Positions 1 through 6,353 are shown, numbered from the stretch's first letter. The stretch is DNA of 9,032 nt from an uncultured Collinsella sp. (GCA_938023905.1 CALJCO010000091.1:1-9032); one strand, 5' to 3'. Translations and numbers: made by a program. The notes: a model not told the origin generated them from the sequence alone.

Positions 1-45
1 GCTTTGTTTTGAGAAGTTCGCGAAGCCCACTTCTCAAAACAAAGC
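1..45. repeat. Perfect 17-bp inverted repeat (hairpin), probably cut by window edge
   Basis: Arms 1-17 (GCTTTGTTTTGAGAAGT) and 29-45 are perfect reverse complements around the 11-base loop TCGCGAAGCCC. The loop and the inner stem GAGAAGT/ACTTCTC (positions 11-35) are identical to the centre of the hairpin at 1020-1156. The left arm starts at base 1, so the pairing may continue outside the window. It could end transcription of an unseen upstream gene, but no T-tract follows on the + strand. A structured intergenic repeat is the better description. Confidence 0.85.
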
Positions 46-83
46 AGGCGCCCCGGCCCTCGTGGAATAGATAAGGGAGAAGC

Positions 84-1022
84 ATGAGCTTTACGAGTGT
101 GGCGCTTCAGATGTTGACGGTTTCGCTGCCTATTTTGTTGGGGTGGTGTATCGCCAAGCTGGGGTTTATGAAAGCGGAGTTCGAGCGCGAGCTGTCGCAT
201 CTGCTGTTGCAGGTGGCGCTACCGTGCTTGGTGCTTTCGTCAGCGCTGGGCGATGATGTGAAGCTTCCGAGCATTGCCGAGACGTTTTCGCTCATGGGTC
301 TGTCCTTTGTGATGTATGTGGTGGCGACCGTTATCGCGTTTGCTGTCACCGCTACTCTTCGCGTTCCCAAAGGGACAGAATGCTCGTATCGCTTCGCCGT
401 GCTTTTCGGTAATGCCGGGTTTATCGGTTTTCCGGTTATTTCGGCGGTGTTGGGAAAACAAGCGCTGTTGTATGCATCGATTGCGCTTATCCCCCTAAAC
501 CTTCTTATGTTTACCGTCGGTGCCATGTTATTTAGCGGAATGGATGGCGGCCTTAAAAAGCAGATGCGCAATATTGCCGCCTGCTGCAAGAGTCCTGGTC
601 TCATTGCAAGTACTGTTGTGCTTGGGATCGTGCTCACCGGATGGACCGATTGGGGCGTGCTGGGCGACTCGATTTCCATCGTTGGCACCATGACTACTCC
701 GGCGGCATTGTTGCTCATGGGGTCGTCTATCGCCAAGTACCGTCCGCTCGAGATGCTCACCAACTGGCGTGCCTATGTCGCCGTGGCATTTCGCCTGGTT
801 GTCGTGCCGGTGGCATGTCTTGCCGTCGCGCGCTTGTGGCCCGGCATGACGCCCATGTTTATCGCGACGCTTGTGCTCGAGATGGCAATGCCGGTGGGCA
901 GCAACGGTACGCTGTACTGCCTACAATACGGCAAGGATGCACGCCCCATGATGCAGTGCACGTTTTTGTCGATCATCTGCTCCATTTTGACCATCCCACT
1001 CGTAGCCACACTGTGCGGGTAG
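84..1022 (+). CDS. AEC-family (auxin efflux carrier-like) membrane transporter
   Basis: This 312-residue, very hydrophobic protein resembles the AEC family of secondary transporters, which move small organic acids or related solutes across the cytoplasmic membrane. About ten membrane segments can be drawn (roughly residues 5-22, 38-55, 68-90, 102-122, 126-150, 172-188, 197-216, 231-250, 254-272, 290-311), with a more polar loop near 152-170 in the middle, as expected for two five-helix halves. Family-like motifs are GNAGFIGFP at 109-117 and MPVGSNG at 269-275. The ATG at 84 follows an AAGGGAG ribosome site at 73-79. Length is normal for the family. It stands alone on its strand and converges with the phosphoketolase gene; no convincing promoter is visible in the 38 bases between the upstream hairpin and the start. 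The substrate cannot be read from the sequence; malate or another carboxylate is a family-based guess only. Confidence 0.85.
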   Translation: MSFTSVALQMLTVSLPILLGWCIAKLGFMKAEFERELSHLLLQVALPCLVLSSALGDDVKLPSIAETFSLMGLSFVMYVVATVIAFAVTATLRVPKGTECSYRFAVLFGNAGFIGFPVISAVLGKQALLYASIALIPLNLLMFTVGAMLFSGMDGGLKKQMRNIAACCKSPGLIASTVVLGIVLTGWTDWGVLGDSISIVGTMTTPAALLLMGSSIAKYRPLEMLTNWRAYVAVAFRLVVVPVACLAVARLWPGMTPMFIATLVLEMAMPVGSNGTLYCLQYGKDARPMMQCTFLSIICSILTIPLVATLCG

Positions 1023-1156
1023 GCATCCGGGACGGTCTCGCGCTGGGGCCTTGCCCGGCTGGGCGGCCTTGCTCCGAGAAGTTCGCGAAGCCCACTTCTC
1101 CGAGGAAGGGCACCAGCCCGGAGGCGGCCCCAGCGCGAGATCGTCCCGGATGCCTA
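1020..1156. repeat. 137-bp concentric long hairpin between convergent genes
   Basis: Outer arms 1020-1050 and 1126-1156 are 31 bases long and complementary at all but one position. The inner 32-base segments (1051-1082 and 1094-1125) pair imperfectly but end in a perfect GAGAAGT/ACTTCTC stem around the loop TCGCGAAGCCC (1083-1093). Arms, mid-zone and loop share one centre at position 1088, so the whole element can form a single hairpin. It fills the gap between the transporter and the phosphoketolase gene: the transporter's TAG stop is the first three bases of the left arm, and the phosphoketolase stop lies at 1158-1160, just outside the right arm. It may serve as a shared terminator for both, although neither side has a clear T-tract. 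Confidence 0.85.
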
Positions 1157-1157
1157 T

Positions 1158-3686
1158 CTACTCGTTGTCGCCCGCGGTCATCTGCGTTGCGGAGAGCGCG
1201 CCGTCGGCAGCGGTTGCGGCTGCGGCGTCGGGCCAGACCCAGTCGGTGAAGGCCGGGTGGTCGTAGCCCTCATCGCACGCGAACTCAAAGGCCTCGGTGC
1301 GGAATGCCTCCCACTTATCAATCTGCTCCGCAAACTTATCGGCGTCGACCATGCGCAGCACGTCGGTAGCCAAAGCCCAGCGATCCATGTTGTTCAGGCG
1401 CAGCATGTCGAACGGCGTGGTCGTGGAGCCCTTCTCCTCATAGCCGTGGACGCGGAAGGCATCGTGGCCGGGGCGATTCCAGATCAGGCGGCGAATCGTG
1501 CCGGCATAGGCGTGGAATACGAAGAGCACGGGCTTCTCACCGCGGCCAAACAGCTCGGCCCAGCGCTCGTCGCTGATGGCTTGGTCGTTCTCGCAGACGT
1601 TCTGGATCTTGAGCAGATCGACCACGTTGACGAACCATACCTTGATACCCAGCTCGCGCAGCATGTCGGTTGCAGCCAGAGCCTCGAGCGTCGGCACGTC
1701 GCCGCAGGTGGCGACCACGACGTCGGCCTCGGCGAGCGAATCGGCGGTCGATGCCCACTCCCAGGTCGCAACGCCCTCGGCGAGCTCCGCCTTGGCCTCG
1801 TCGACCGTCTGGAAGGTCGGAGCAGGCTGCTTGCCACAGAAGATGGCGTTGACGCAGTCGGTGGACTGGTAGACGCGCTCGGCCACAGCGAGGGCCATGT
1901 TGGCGTCGGCCGGATAGTACGCATTCACGATATGCGTATCGTTGGCCTTGTTGAGCAGCAGGTCGATAAAGCCGGGGTCCTGGTGCGAGAAGCCGTTGTG
2001 GTCCTGACGCCAGACATGGCTCGACAGCAAAATGTTGAGGCCGCTGATGGGGGCACGCCACGGAATCTCGCGCTTGGTAGCCTCGAGCCACTTGCAGTGC
2101 TGGTTGACCATGGAGTCGACCACATGGACAAAGCTCTCATAGGAGCTCCACACGCCGGAGCGGCCGGTGAGCACGTATGCCTCGAGGAAACCCTCGCACT
2201 GGTGCTCGGACAGCTGCTCGACAACCTTACCGGAGCCGGCGAGCAGCTCATCGTTGGCATCGTCCTCATAGAAGCCGGCATCCCACTGCTTCTTGGTCAC
2301 CTTGTAGGCAGCCTGTAGGCGGTTGGACGCGGTCTCGTCGGGGCCAAAGATACGGAAGTCCTCCATGTTTTTGGCCAGAACATCGGCAGTGTACTCACCA
2401 AAGACGCGGGCGGCCTCGGTGGAGCCCCAGCCATGGCCCTTCTCGGCAACGGGGATCTCATGGGCGTGGATATCGGGCAGCTCGAGCTCGCGACGGACCT
2501 TGCCGCCGTTCGCGTTGGGGTTGGCGCCAATGCGCAGCTCGCCGGTCGGCATAAAGGCCGTCACCTCGGGGCGCACCTGGCCCTCGGGCGTAAAGAGTTC
2601 CTCGGGCTTGTAGGAGCGCAGCCACTCGCGCAGCACGCGGAAGTGCTCGTGGGTGTCCTTGGCACTCGCCAGCGGCACCTGATGCGCGCGCCAGGAGTCC
2701 TCGGTCTTCTTGCCGTCGATGTGCTTGGGGCAAGTCCAGCCCTTGGGCGTACGGAACACGATCATGGGATAGGCCGGACGGACCACGGTCTCACCCGCGG
2801 CGGCCTGAGCCATAGCGGTGGCCTTGATGTCGCAGATCTCATCGAAGACCTGCTCAAACAGAGCGGCAAAACGCGCGTGAATGCTTGCGTGGCTCTCGTC
2901 GTCAAAGCCCGCGACAAAGAAGTGCGGCTTATAGCCCATGCCCTCAAAGAACTTGGTGAGCTCCTCGTCGGACACGCGGGCGAGGATGGTGGGGTTGGCG
3001 ATCTTGTAGCCGTTGAGGTGCAGGATCGGCAGGACGATACCGTCGGTTGCCGGGTTCACGAGCTTGTTGGATTGCCAAGAGGTCGCGAGCGGGCCGGTCT
3101 CGGACTCGCCGTCGCCCACCACGGCCACGGCCAACAGGCTCGGGTTGTCCATGACGGCGCCGTAGGCGTGGCTGAGCGTGTAGCCGAGCTCGCCGCCCTC
3201 GTGGATGGAGCCGGGCGTCTCGGGCGCAAAGTGGCTCGGGATGCCGCCGGGATAAGAGAACTGGCGGAAGAACTTCTGCAGACCAGCCTCGTCGTTGGTG
3301 ATGTCGGGGCGGATCTCACGGTAGGTGCCATCGAGCAGCGACTGGGCGGTGCCGGCAGGGCCACCGTGGCCCGGGCCCATCAAGAAAATGGCGTTCTGGT
3401 TGTGATCGGCGATGAGGCGGTTAACATGACCGAACAGGAAGTTGATGCCAGGCGTGGTGCCCCAGTGACCGACCAGACGGTGCTTAACGTCCGGGCGACC
3501 AAAGTCGCGCACCTCACCGGTTTTCTCGTCGACAAAGTCGCTGCGCATCAACGGGTTAGAGCGAAGGTAGATCTGACCGACGGACAGATAGTTCGATGCG
3601 CGCCAATACAGGTCGACACCCTCGAGCTCGGAAGTGGGAACCTCATGTCCCAGTTTTTGCCACGGCGTTCCCAGTGTTTTAGCCAT
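1158..3686 (-). CDS. xfp: Xylulose-5-phosphate/fructose-6-phosphate phosphoketolase
   Basis: This cytoplasmic thiamine-diphosphate enzyme cleaves xylulose-5-phosphate (and commonly fructose-6-phosphate) with phosphate, giving acetyl-phosphate plus glyceraldehyde-3-phosphate or erythrose-4-phosphate. The 842 residues show the full family architecture. Visible motifs are GHWGTTPG 73-80, GPGHGGPA 104-111, the family signature EGGELGY 163-169, and the diphosphate-binding block GDGESETGPLATSW 191-204 preceded by G-x3-DNP at 176-182. GWTCPKHIDG lies at 316-325, HQVPL at 335-339, a conserved Glu in HQCEGF (498), GRSGVWSSYE 508-517 and RQDHNGFSHQDPGF 560-573. The last 24 residues, after DWVW at 815-818, are an Ala/Thr-rich tail. 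The ATG at 3684-3686 has AAGGGA 8 bases upstream. The gene lies downstream of the LacI-type gene in the same direction, with paired operators in the 204-base gap. No frameshift or missing motif was seen. Dual substrate use cannot be settled from sequence alone. Confidence 0.97.
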   Translation of the reverse strand: MAKTLGTPWQKLGHEVPTSELEGVDLYWRASNYLSVGQIYLRSNPLMRSDFVDEKTGEVRDFGRPDVKHRLVGHWGTTPGINFLFGHVNRLIADHNQNAIFLMGPGHGGPAGTAQSLLDGTYREIRPDITNDEAGLQKFFRQFSYPGGIPSHFAPETPGSIHEGGELGYTLSHAYGAVMDNPSLLAVAVVGDGESETGPLATSWQSNKLVNPATDGIVLPILHLNGYKIANPTILARVSDEELTKFFEGMGYKPHFFVAGFDDESHASIHARFAALFEQVFDEICDIKATAMAQAAAGETVVRPAYPMIVFRTPKGWTCPKHIDGKKTEDSWRAHQVPLASAKDTHEHFRVLREWLRSYKPEELFTPEGQVRPEVTAFMPTGELRIGANPNANGGKVRRELELPDIHAHEIPVAEKGHGWGSTEAARVFGEYTADVLAKNMEDFRIFGPDETASNRLQAAYKVTKKQWDAGFYEDDANDELLAGSGKVVEQLSEHQCEGFLEAYVLTGRSGVWSSYESFVHVVDSMVNQHCKWLEATKREIPWRAPISGLNILLSSHVWRQDHNGFSHQDPGFIDLLLNKANDTHIVNAYYPADANMALAVAERVYQSTDCVNAIFCGKQPAPTFQTVDEAKAELAEGVATWEWASTADSLAEADVVVATCGDVPTLEALAATDMLRELGIKVWFVNVVDLLKIQNVCENDQAISDERWAELFGRGEKPVLFVFHAYAGTIRRLIWNRPGHDAFRVHGYEEKGSTTTPFDMLRLNNMDRWALATDVLRMVDADKFAEQIDKWEAFRTEAFEFACDEGYDHPAFTDWVWPDAAAATAADGALSATQMTAGDNE

Positions 3687-3744
3687 TGTTTATGTCCCTT
3701 CGCTGCGCGGTCACCTTCCGATACGGCAACCTTTCGTTGGGACT

Positions 3745-3750
3745 AGTATA
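3745..3750 (-). promoter_or_regulatory. -10 box of the phosphoketolase promoter
   Basis: On the minus strand TATACT sits about 60 bases before the xfp start codon. No good -35 hexamer is present at 16-18 bases; that spacer region is instead filled by an 18-bp operator (3753-3770). A weak -35 is consistent with a strongly controlled promoter. The predicted transcript leader is roughly 50 bases and ends in the AAGGGA ribosome site. Confidence 0.5.
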
Positions 3751-3752
3751 TT

Positions 3753-3770
3753 TGCTAAAACGTTTTATCA
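3753..3770. promoter_or_regulatory. LacI-type operator, promoter-proximal copy (xfp)
   Basis: TGCTAAAACGTTTTATCA is an 18-bp palindrome with one mismatched pair, centred on CG, the classic form of LacI-family operators. It lies immediately upstream of the xfp -10 box, so a bound repressor would block RNA polymerase. The LacI-family gene directly upstream encodes the likely binding protein; this link is inferred from context. Confidence 0.75.
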
Positions 3771-3773
3771 TGA

Positions 3774-3791
3774 TGAAAAAACGTTTTATCA
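3774..3791. promoter_or_regulatory. LacI-type operator, distal copy (xfp)
   Basis: TGAAAAAACGTTTTATCA is a second near-palindrome with the same AAAACGTTTT core as the copy at 3753-3770. Centre-to-centre spacing is exactly 21 bp, two helical turns, which would put two repressor dimers on the same DNA face. On the minus strand both copies begin TGATAAAACGTTTT. Confidence 0.72.
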
Positions 3792-3890
3792 CCCTTATCA
3801 ATCCCATCGATCAACAAAACGCGACATTCACCTGCGGCGTTGACAGTCACAGGTGGTCCACATTCGGTTTCTGCAAATTGATAAACGTGT

Positions 3891-4919
3891 TTAGTTGTGT
3901 TTAGTAAGCTCGAGTACGCTGTCCTTAACGATAAGCGCCGGCTCCAGAACGACCTCTTCGGCACGCCTACCGCCCCTACCGGCAAGACGCTTGGACATGC
4001 AGCCAAAAGCATGCTCGGCGAGCACGCCGGGATCCTGCTCAATGGCGGTCAGCGCCGGCTCAAAGAGAACGTCGGCCGCCGAGTTGTCATAGCTCACCAC
4101 CGAGATATCGCCCGGAATGCTCTTCCCCATCTCGTGCAGGCGCTTGAGCAGACCCAACGCGATGTTATCCGAGCTTGCGAACACGGCGGTGGCGTCGGTT
4201 GCGAGCACCGCCTCCGAGGCCTCGTAGGCACTCGGAATGTAGTACTCGCTCTCAAACTCCAAACGCGCGTCGATCGGCAAGCCTACCTCGCGCAGCGCGC
4301 GCTCATAGCCGGCAAGTCGCTTACGCCCCGTATTGGAACGGCGCGCGTTAACCAAGCAGGCAATGCGACGGTGGCCCTGCTCGATCAGATAGCGGGTAGC
4401 CATATAGCCACCCATCTCGTGGTCGAACATCACCTTGTCGCACTCGAGCCCCTCAATGGCACGGTCGACCATTACCGCCGGGATGGGCAGATGGCTGACC
4501 TCTTCGCGCAGGGCGCGGTCGTCGGAGAACTCGTCACCCACCACCAGAAAGACGCCGTCGACGCCGCGCGTCACCAGCTGGCGCAGCAGCTCAAGATCGT
4601 CATCGGCGCTTCCGCCCGAGCTGGTAATAAAGAGCGCGTAGCCGTCCTCGCGGCAGCGCTTTTCCAGGCTGCCAGCGAGCGAGGCAAAAAAGCGGCTCTC
4701 GATATTAGGGACGATAAGGCCCAGCGTGCGCGACTCGCGCATGACCAGGCTACGCGCGATCTGGTTAGGAACATAGTGGTTGCGCGCCGCGACCTCCTTG
4801 ATGAGCTTGCGGTTTTCTTCCGAGATGCGACAGGGCCGATTATTGAGAACAAGCGAGACCGACGAGGGGGAAAGCCCCACCTCCTGGGCAATCTGCTTGA
4901 GAGTAACTTTGTTGCCCAT
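3891..4919 (-). CDS. LacI-family transcriptional repressor
   Basis: This 342-residue protein has the LacI/GalR layout. An N-terminal helix-turn-helix spans about residues 5-27 (VTLKQIAQEVGLSPSSVSLVLN). A hinge helix follows near 51-58 (PNQIARSL), then a periplasmic-binding-protein-like effector domain from about residue 65 to the end. Typical blocks are present, including LGLIVPN, GGYMATRYLIEQGHRRIA, SDNIALGLLKRLHEMG and DISVVSYDN. It would bind operators as a dimer and respond to a sugar or sugar phosphate; the ligand is unknown. I chose the ATG at 4917-4919 because GGAAGGAG stands four bases before it and the protein then begins like its family; an upstream in-frame ATG at 4989-4991 would add 24 untypical residues. 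The Arg usual after VS in the recognition helix is Leu here (residue 23). It is likely the regulator of xfp, and perhaps of itself. Confidence 0.93.
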   Translation of the reverse strand: MGNKVTLKQIAQEVGLSPSSVSLVLNNRPCRISEENRKLIKEVAARNHYVPNQIARSLVMRESRTLGLIVPNIESRFFASLAGSLEKRCREDGYALFITSSGGSADDDLELLRQLVTRGVDGVFLVVGDEFSDDRALREEVSHLPIPAVMVDRAIEGLECDKVMFDHEMGGYMATRYLIEQGHRRIACLVNARRSNTGRKRLAGYERALREVGLPIDARLEFESEYYIPSAYEASEAVLATDATAVFASSDNIALGLLKRLHEMGKSIPGDISVVSYDNSAADVLFEPALTAIEQDPGVLAEHAFGCMSKRLAGRGGRRAEEVVLEPALIVKDSVLELTKHN

Positions 4920-4954
4920 CTCGCTCCTTCCGAGTATTCGCGCAATCTCTTGAA

Positions 4955-4960
4955 AGTATA
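4955..4960 (-). promoter_or_regulatory. -10 box of the LacI-family gene
   Basis: TATACT on the minus strand lies 35 bases before the chosen start codon at 4919. It is the same hexamer as the xfp and galE -10 boxes. The -35 region is poor, and an operator-like dyad (4982-4998) covers and extends upstream of where it should be. A start here would leave the upstream ATG at 4991 untranscribed, which supports the shorter protein. Confidence 0.45.
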
Positions 4961-4981
4961 GCGACCGTCCCTCTACCTCGA

Positions 4982-4998
4982 TGATAAACACTTTACCA
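4982..4998. promoter_or_regulatory. Operator-like dyad upstream of the LacI-family gene
   Basis: TGATAAACACTTTACCA is a near-palindrome with half-sites TGATAAA and TTTACCA, close to the TGATAAA/TTTATCA halves of the xfp operators. The middle is 3 bp (CAC) rather than 4 (ACGT), so the half-site spacing differs by one base. Position around and above the -35 region suggests autoregulation. This is an inference from motif resemblance. Confidence 0.4.
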
Positions 4999-5028
4999 AT
5001 CCGGTAGACGGCTGTTTTACCGCCGTGA

Positions 5029-5094
5029 TTGGTGCAAAGTAACCTGGCCCCTTTGCACCATGTGATGCATTGGGGTCAGGTTACTTTGCACCAA
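5029..5094. repeat. 23-bp inverted repeat between divergent lacI-type and murB genes
   Basis: Arms 5029-5051 and 5072-5094 (TTGGTGCAAAGTAACCTG at the outer end) are complementary except for one G-T position (5047/5076). They enclose a 20-base loop that carries a third partial copy, TTTGCACCA. The element lies upstream of both divergent genes, between their -10 candidates (4955-4960 and 5111-5116), so it does not end transcription of either. It looks like a small dispersed repeat inserted in a promoter region. Confidence 0.85.
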
Positions 5095-5110
5095 ATCCAT
5101 CCGGGTGGGG

Positions 5111-5116
5111 TATATT
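5111..5116 (+). promoter_or_regulatory. Candidate -10 box for murB
   Basis: TATATT lies 43 bases before the murB start. The best -35 candidate, TTGCAC at 5086-5091, is inside the right arm of the inverted repeat and 19 bases away, which is weak in both sequence and spacing. If real, the hairpin element supplies part of the murB promoter. Confidence 0.35.
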
Positions 5117-5159
5117 GCATTCGATTGATGAAAACGACCACCATAAGGCGGATATTCGT

Positions 5160-6122
5160 ATGCACGAGAATGACTTTTTTAACGAGGACCTGCTCTGCGC
5201 GCTCGCCGGTGTTGCCGGCGAGGACAACGTGTTGATGAGCGAGCCCATGCGCGACCACACCACGTTTAAGATCGGCGGCCCGGCCGACGTCTTTGTCACG
5301 CCCGACACCGAGCAGGGCCTCGTCGCCACGCTTGACACCTGTTATCGCTGCGACCTGCCCCTCACCATCGTGGGCAACGGCTCCGACCTACTCGTCGGCG
5401 ACAAGGGCATCCGCGGCGTCGTCGTGGCGTTGGGCGAGGGCCTCTCCGACATTACGGTCAACGGCACGCACGTCACGGCAGCAGCCGGCGCCTTGCTTTC
5501 CGATGTCGCCGCGACGGCAGCCGAGGCCGGCCTCACCGGCATGGAGCCCATCTCGGGCATCCCCGGATCGGTCGGCGGCGCCTGTTATATGAACGCCGGC
5601 GCCTATGGCGCCTGCATGGCCGATGTGCTGGAGTCTGTGCGCGTCTACAAGCCCGCCCGCATGCTCGACGACGGCACCCGCGGCAGCGGCAACATTATTG
5701 AGTTCGATGTCGATGAGCTCAACCTGGGCTATCGCAAGAGCCGCATTGCCGACGACGGTTTCGTCGTGCTTTCGGCCACTTTCAATCTCGCCCCGGGCAA
5801 CGCCGCGATGATCAAGGCCGACATGGACGACTACCACCAGCGCCGCGAGGACAAGCAGCCGCTCGACATGCCGAGTGCCGGCTCCACCTTCAAGCGCCCC
5901 GAGGGCTACTTTGCCGGCAAGCTCATCATGGACGCCGGCCTGCGAGGACACGCCATCGGCGGCGCGCAGGTGAGCGAAAAGCACTGCGGCTTCATCGTCA
6001 ACGCCGACCACGCCACCGCCGCCGATGTCGACGAACTCATCCGCCACATCCAAACAACCGTCAAAGACCAATTCGACGTAGACCTAGAACCCGAAGTCCA
6101 CCGAGTAGGCGAATTCCTCTAA
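5160..6122 (+). CDS. murB: UDP-N-acetylenolpyruvoylglucosamine reductase
   Basis: MurB is the FAD enzyme that reduces UDP-GlcNAc-enolpyruvate with NADPH to UDP-N-acetylmuramic acid, the second committed step of peptidoglycan synthesis, in the cytoplasm. The 320-residue reading shows the FAD-domain motifs TTFKIGGPA (34-42), VGNGSDLLV (71-79) and SGIPGSVGGA (132-141). YRKSR lies at 191-195, and the substrate-domain motif SAGSTFKRP at 239-247 contains the expected proton-donor Ser242. The C-terminal LEPEV holds the expected catalytic Glu312. Length and the short C-terminal domain suggest the type II form. I chose the ATG at 5160 because the protein then begins close to the family N-terminus and AAGGCGG lies about 8 bases upstream; an in-frame ATG at 5070 lies inside the inverted repeat and upstream of the -10 box. 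The gene appears to be transcribed alone. Confidence 0.95.
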   Translation: MHENDFFNEDLLCALAGVAGEDNVLMSEPMRDHTTFKIGGPADVFVTPDTEQGLVATLDTCYRCDLPLTIVGNGSDLLVGDKGIRGVVVALGEGLSDITVNGTHVTAAAGALLSDVAATAAEAGLTGMEPISGIPGSVGGACYMNAGAYGACMADVLESVRVYKPARMLDDGTRGSGNIIEFDVDELNLGYRKSRIADDGFVVLSATFNLAPGNAAMIKADMDDYHQRREDKQPLDMPSAGSTFKRPEGYFAGKLIMDAGLRGHAIGGAQVSEKHCGFIVNADHATAADVDELIRHIQTTVKDQFDVDLEPEVHRVGEFL

Positions 6123-6131
6123 TAAAAAAGA

Positions 6132-6160
6132 AGGCCCCGAAAGGGGGCTTCGCCATCTTT
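6132..6160. terminator. Bidirectional terminator hairpin after murB
   Basis: A stem with core GCCCC/GGGGC (6134-6138 and 6144-6148) begins about ten bases after the murB stop. The T-run on the + side is modest (ATCTTTATAT). On the minus strand the same hairpin is followed by CTTTTTT, so it is actually a stronger stop for transcripts coming from the hydrolase side. Confidence 0.7.
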
Positions 6161-6203
6161 ATATCAGGCAACCAGTCCGGTGTGTCGCGCTTTGAACCCG
6201 AAA

Positions 6204-6334
6204 GGTCCGGGACTGCGGGCGAGGCATAAGGTTGGTCGCGAGTTCCGCACGCAAAGAAGGCCACTTAATGTGGCCTTCGTCTTGCGCAGGACTGTAGAGC
6301 AGGCAACCTTATGCCTCGCCCGCAGTCCCGGACC
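6204..6334. repeat. 131-bp nested palindrome with 31-bp perfect arms
   Basis: Arms 6204-6234 and 6304-6334 are perfect reverse complements over 31 bases (outer end GGTCCGGGACTGCGGGCGAG). A second hairpin at 6250-6286 sits almost at the same centre. A short outer TTGAA/TTCAA pairing beyond a 7x7 mismatch suggests the element may reach about 6192-6346. It lies between the convergent murB and hydrolase genes, ending 19 bases before the hydrolase stop codon. Confidence 0.9.
6250..6286 (-). terminator. Inner terminator-like hairpin (hydrolase gene side)
   Basis: GAAGGCCAC (6256-6264) pairs perfectly with 6270-6278 around a 5-base loop; an outer CGCAA/TTGCG pairing extends it. Read on the minus strand, the stem is followed by the short T-rich run CTTTG, so it fits best as a terminator for the hydrolase gene about 70 bases after its stop. 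It is enclosed within the larger 31-bp inverted repeat. Confidence 0.6.
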
Positions 6335-6353
6335 AACCAGCTTCAAGCCGCAG

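Noticed and set aside
1..1156. Composite transposon: transporter gene carried between two related inverted repeats
   Set aside because: The shared part is only a 25-bp hairpin core, each repeat is self-palindromic, no transposase or target duplication is visible, and the second element is built into the stop codon of the gene.
1257..3746. Long open frames on the + strand opposite the phosphoketolase gene (353 and 437 codons)
   Set aside because: They are the mirror of a high-GC coding gene, show no family motifs, and overlap a certain gene for their whole length.
3897..4961. 354-codon + strand frame opposite the LacI-family gene
   Set aside because: No recognisable domain and full overlap with a clear repressor gene; it arises from codon bias.
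4920..4991. Longer start for the LacI-family protein at 4991
   Set aside because: The extra 24 residues are untypical, the start would be upstream of the -10 box, and the ATG at 4919 has a strong ribosome site.
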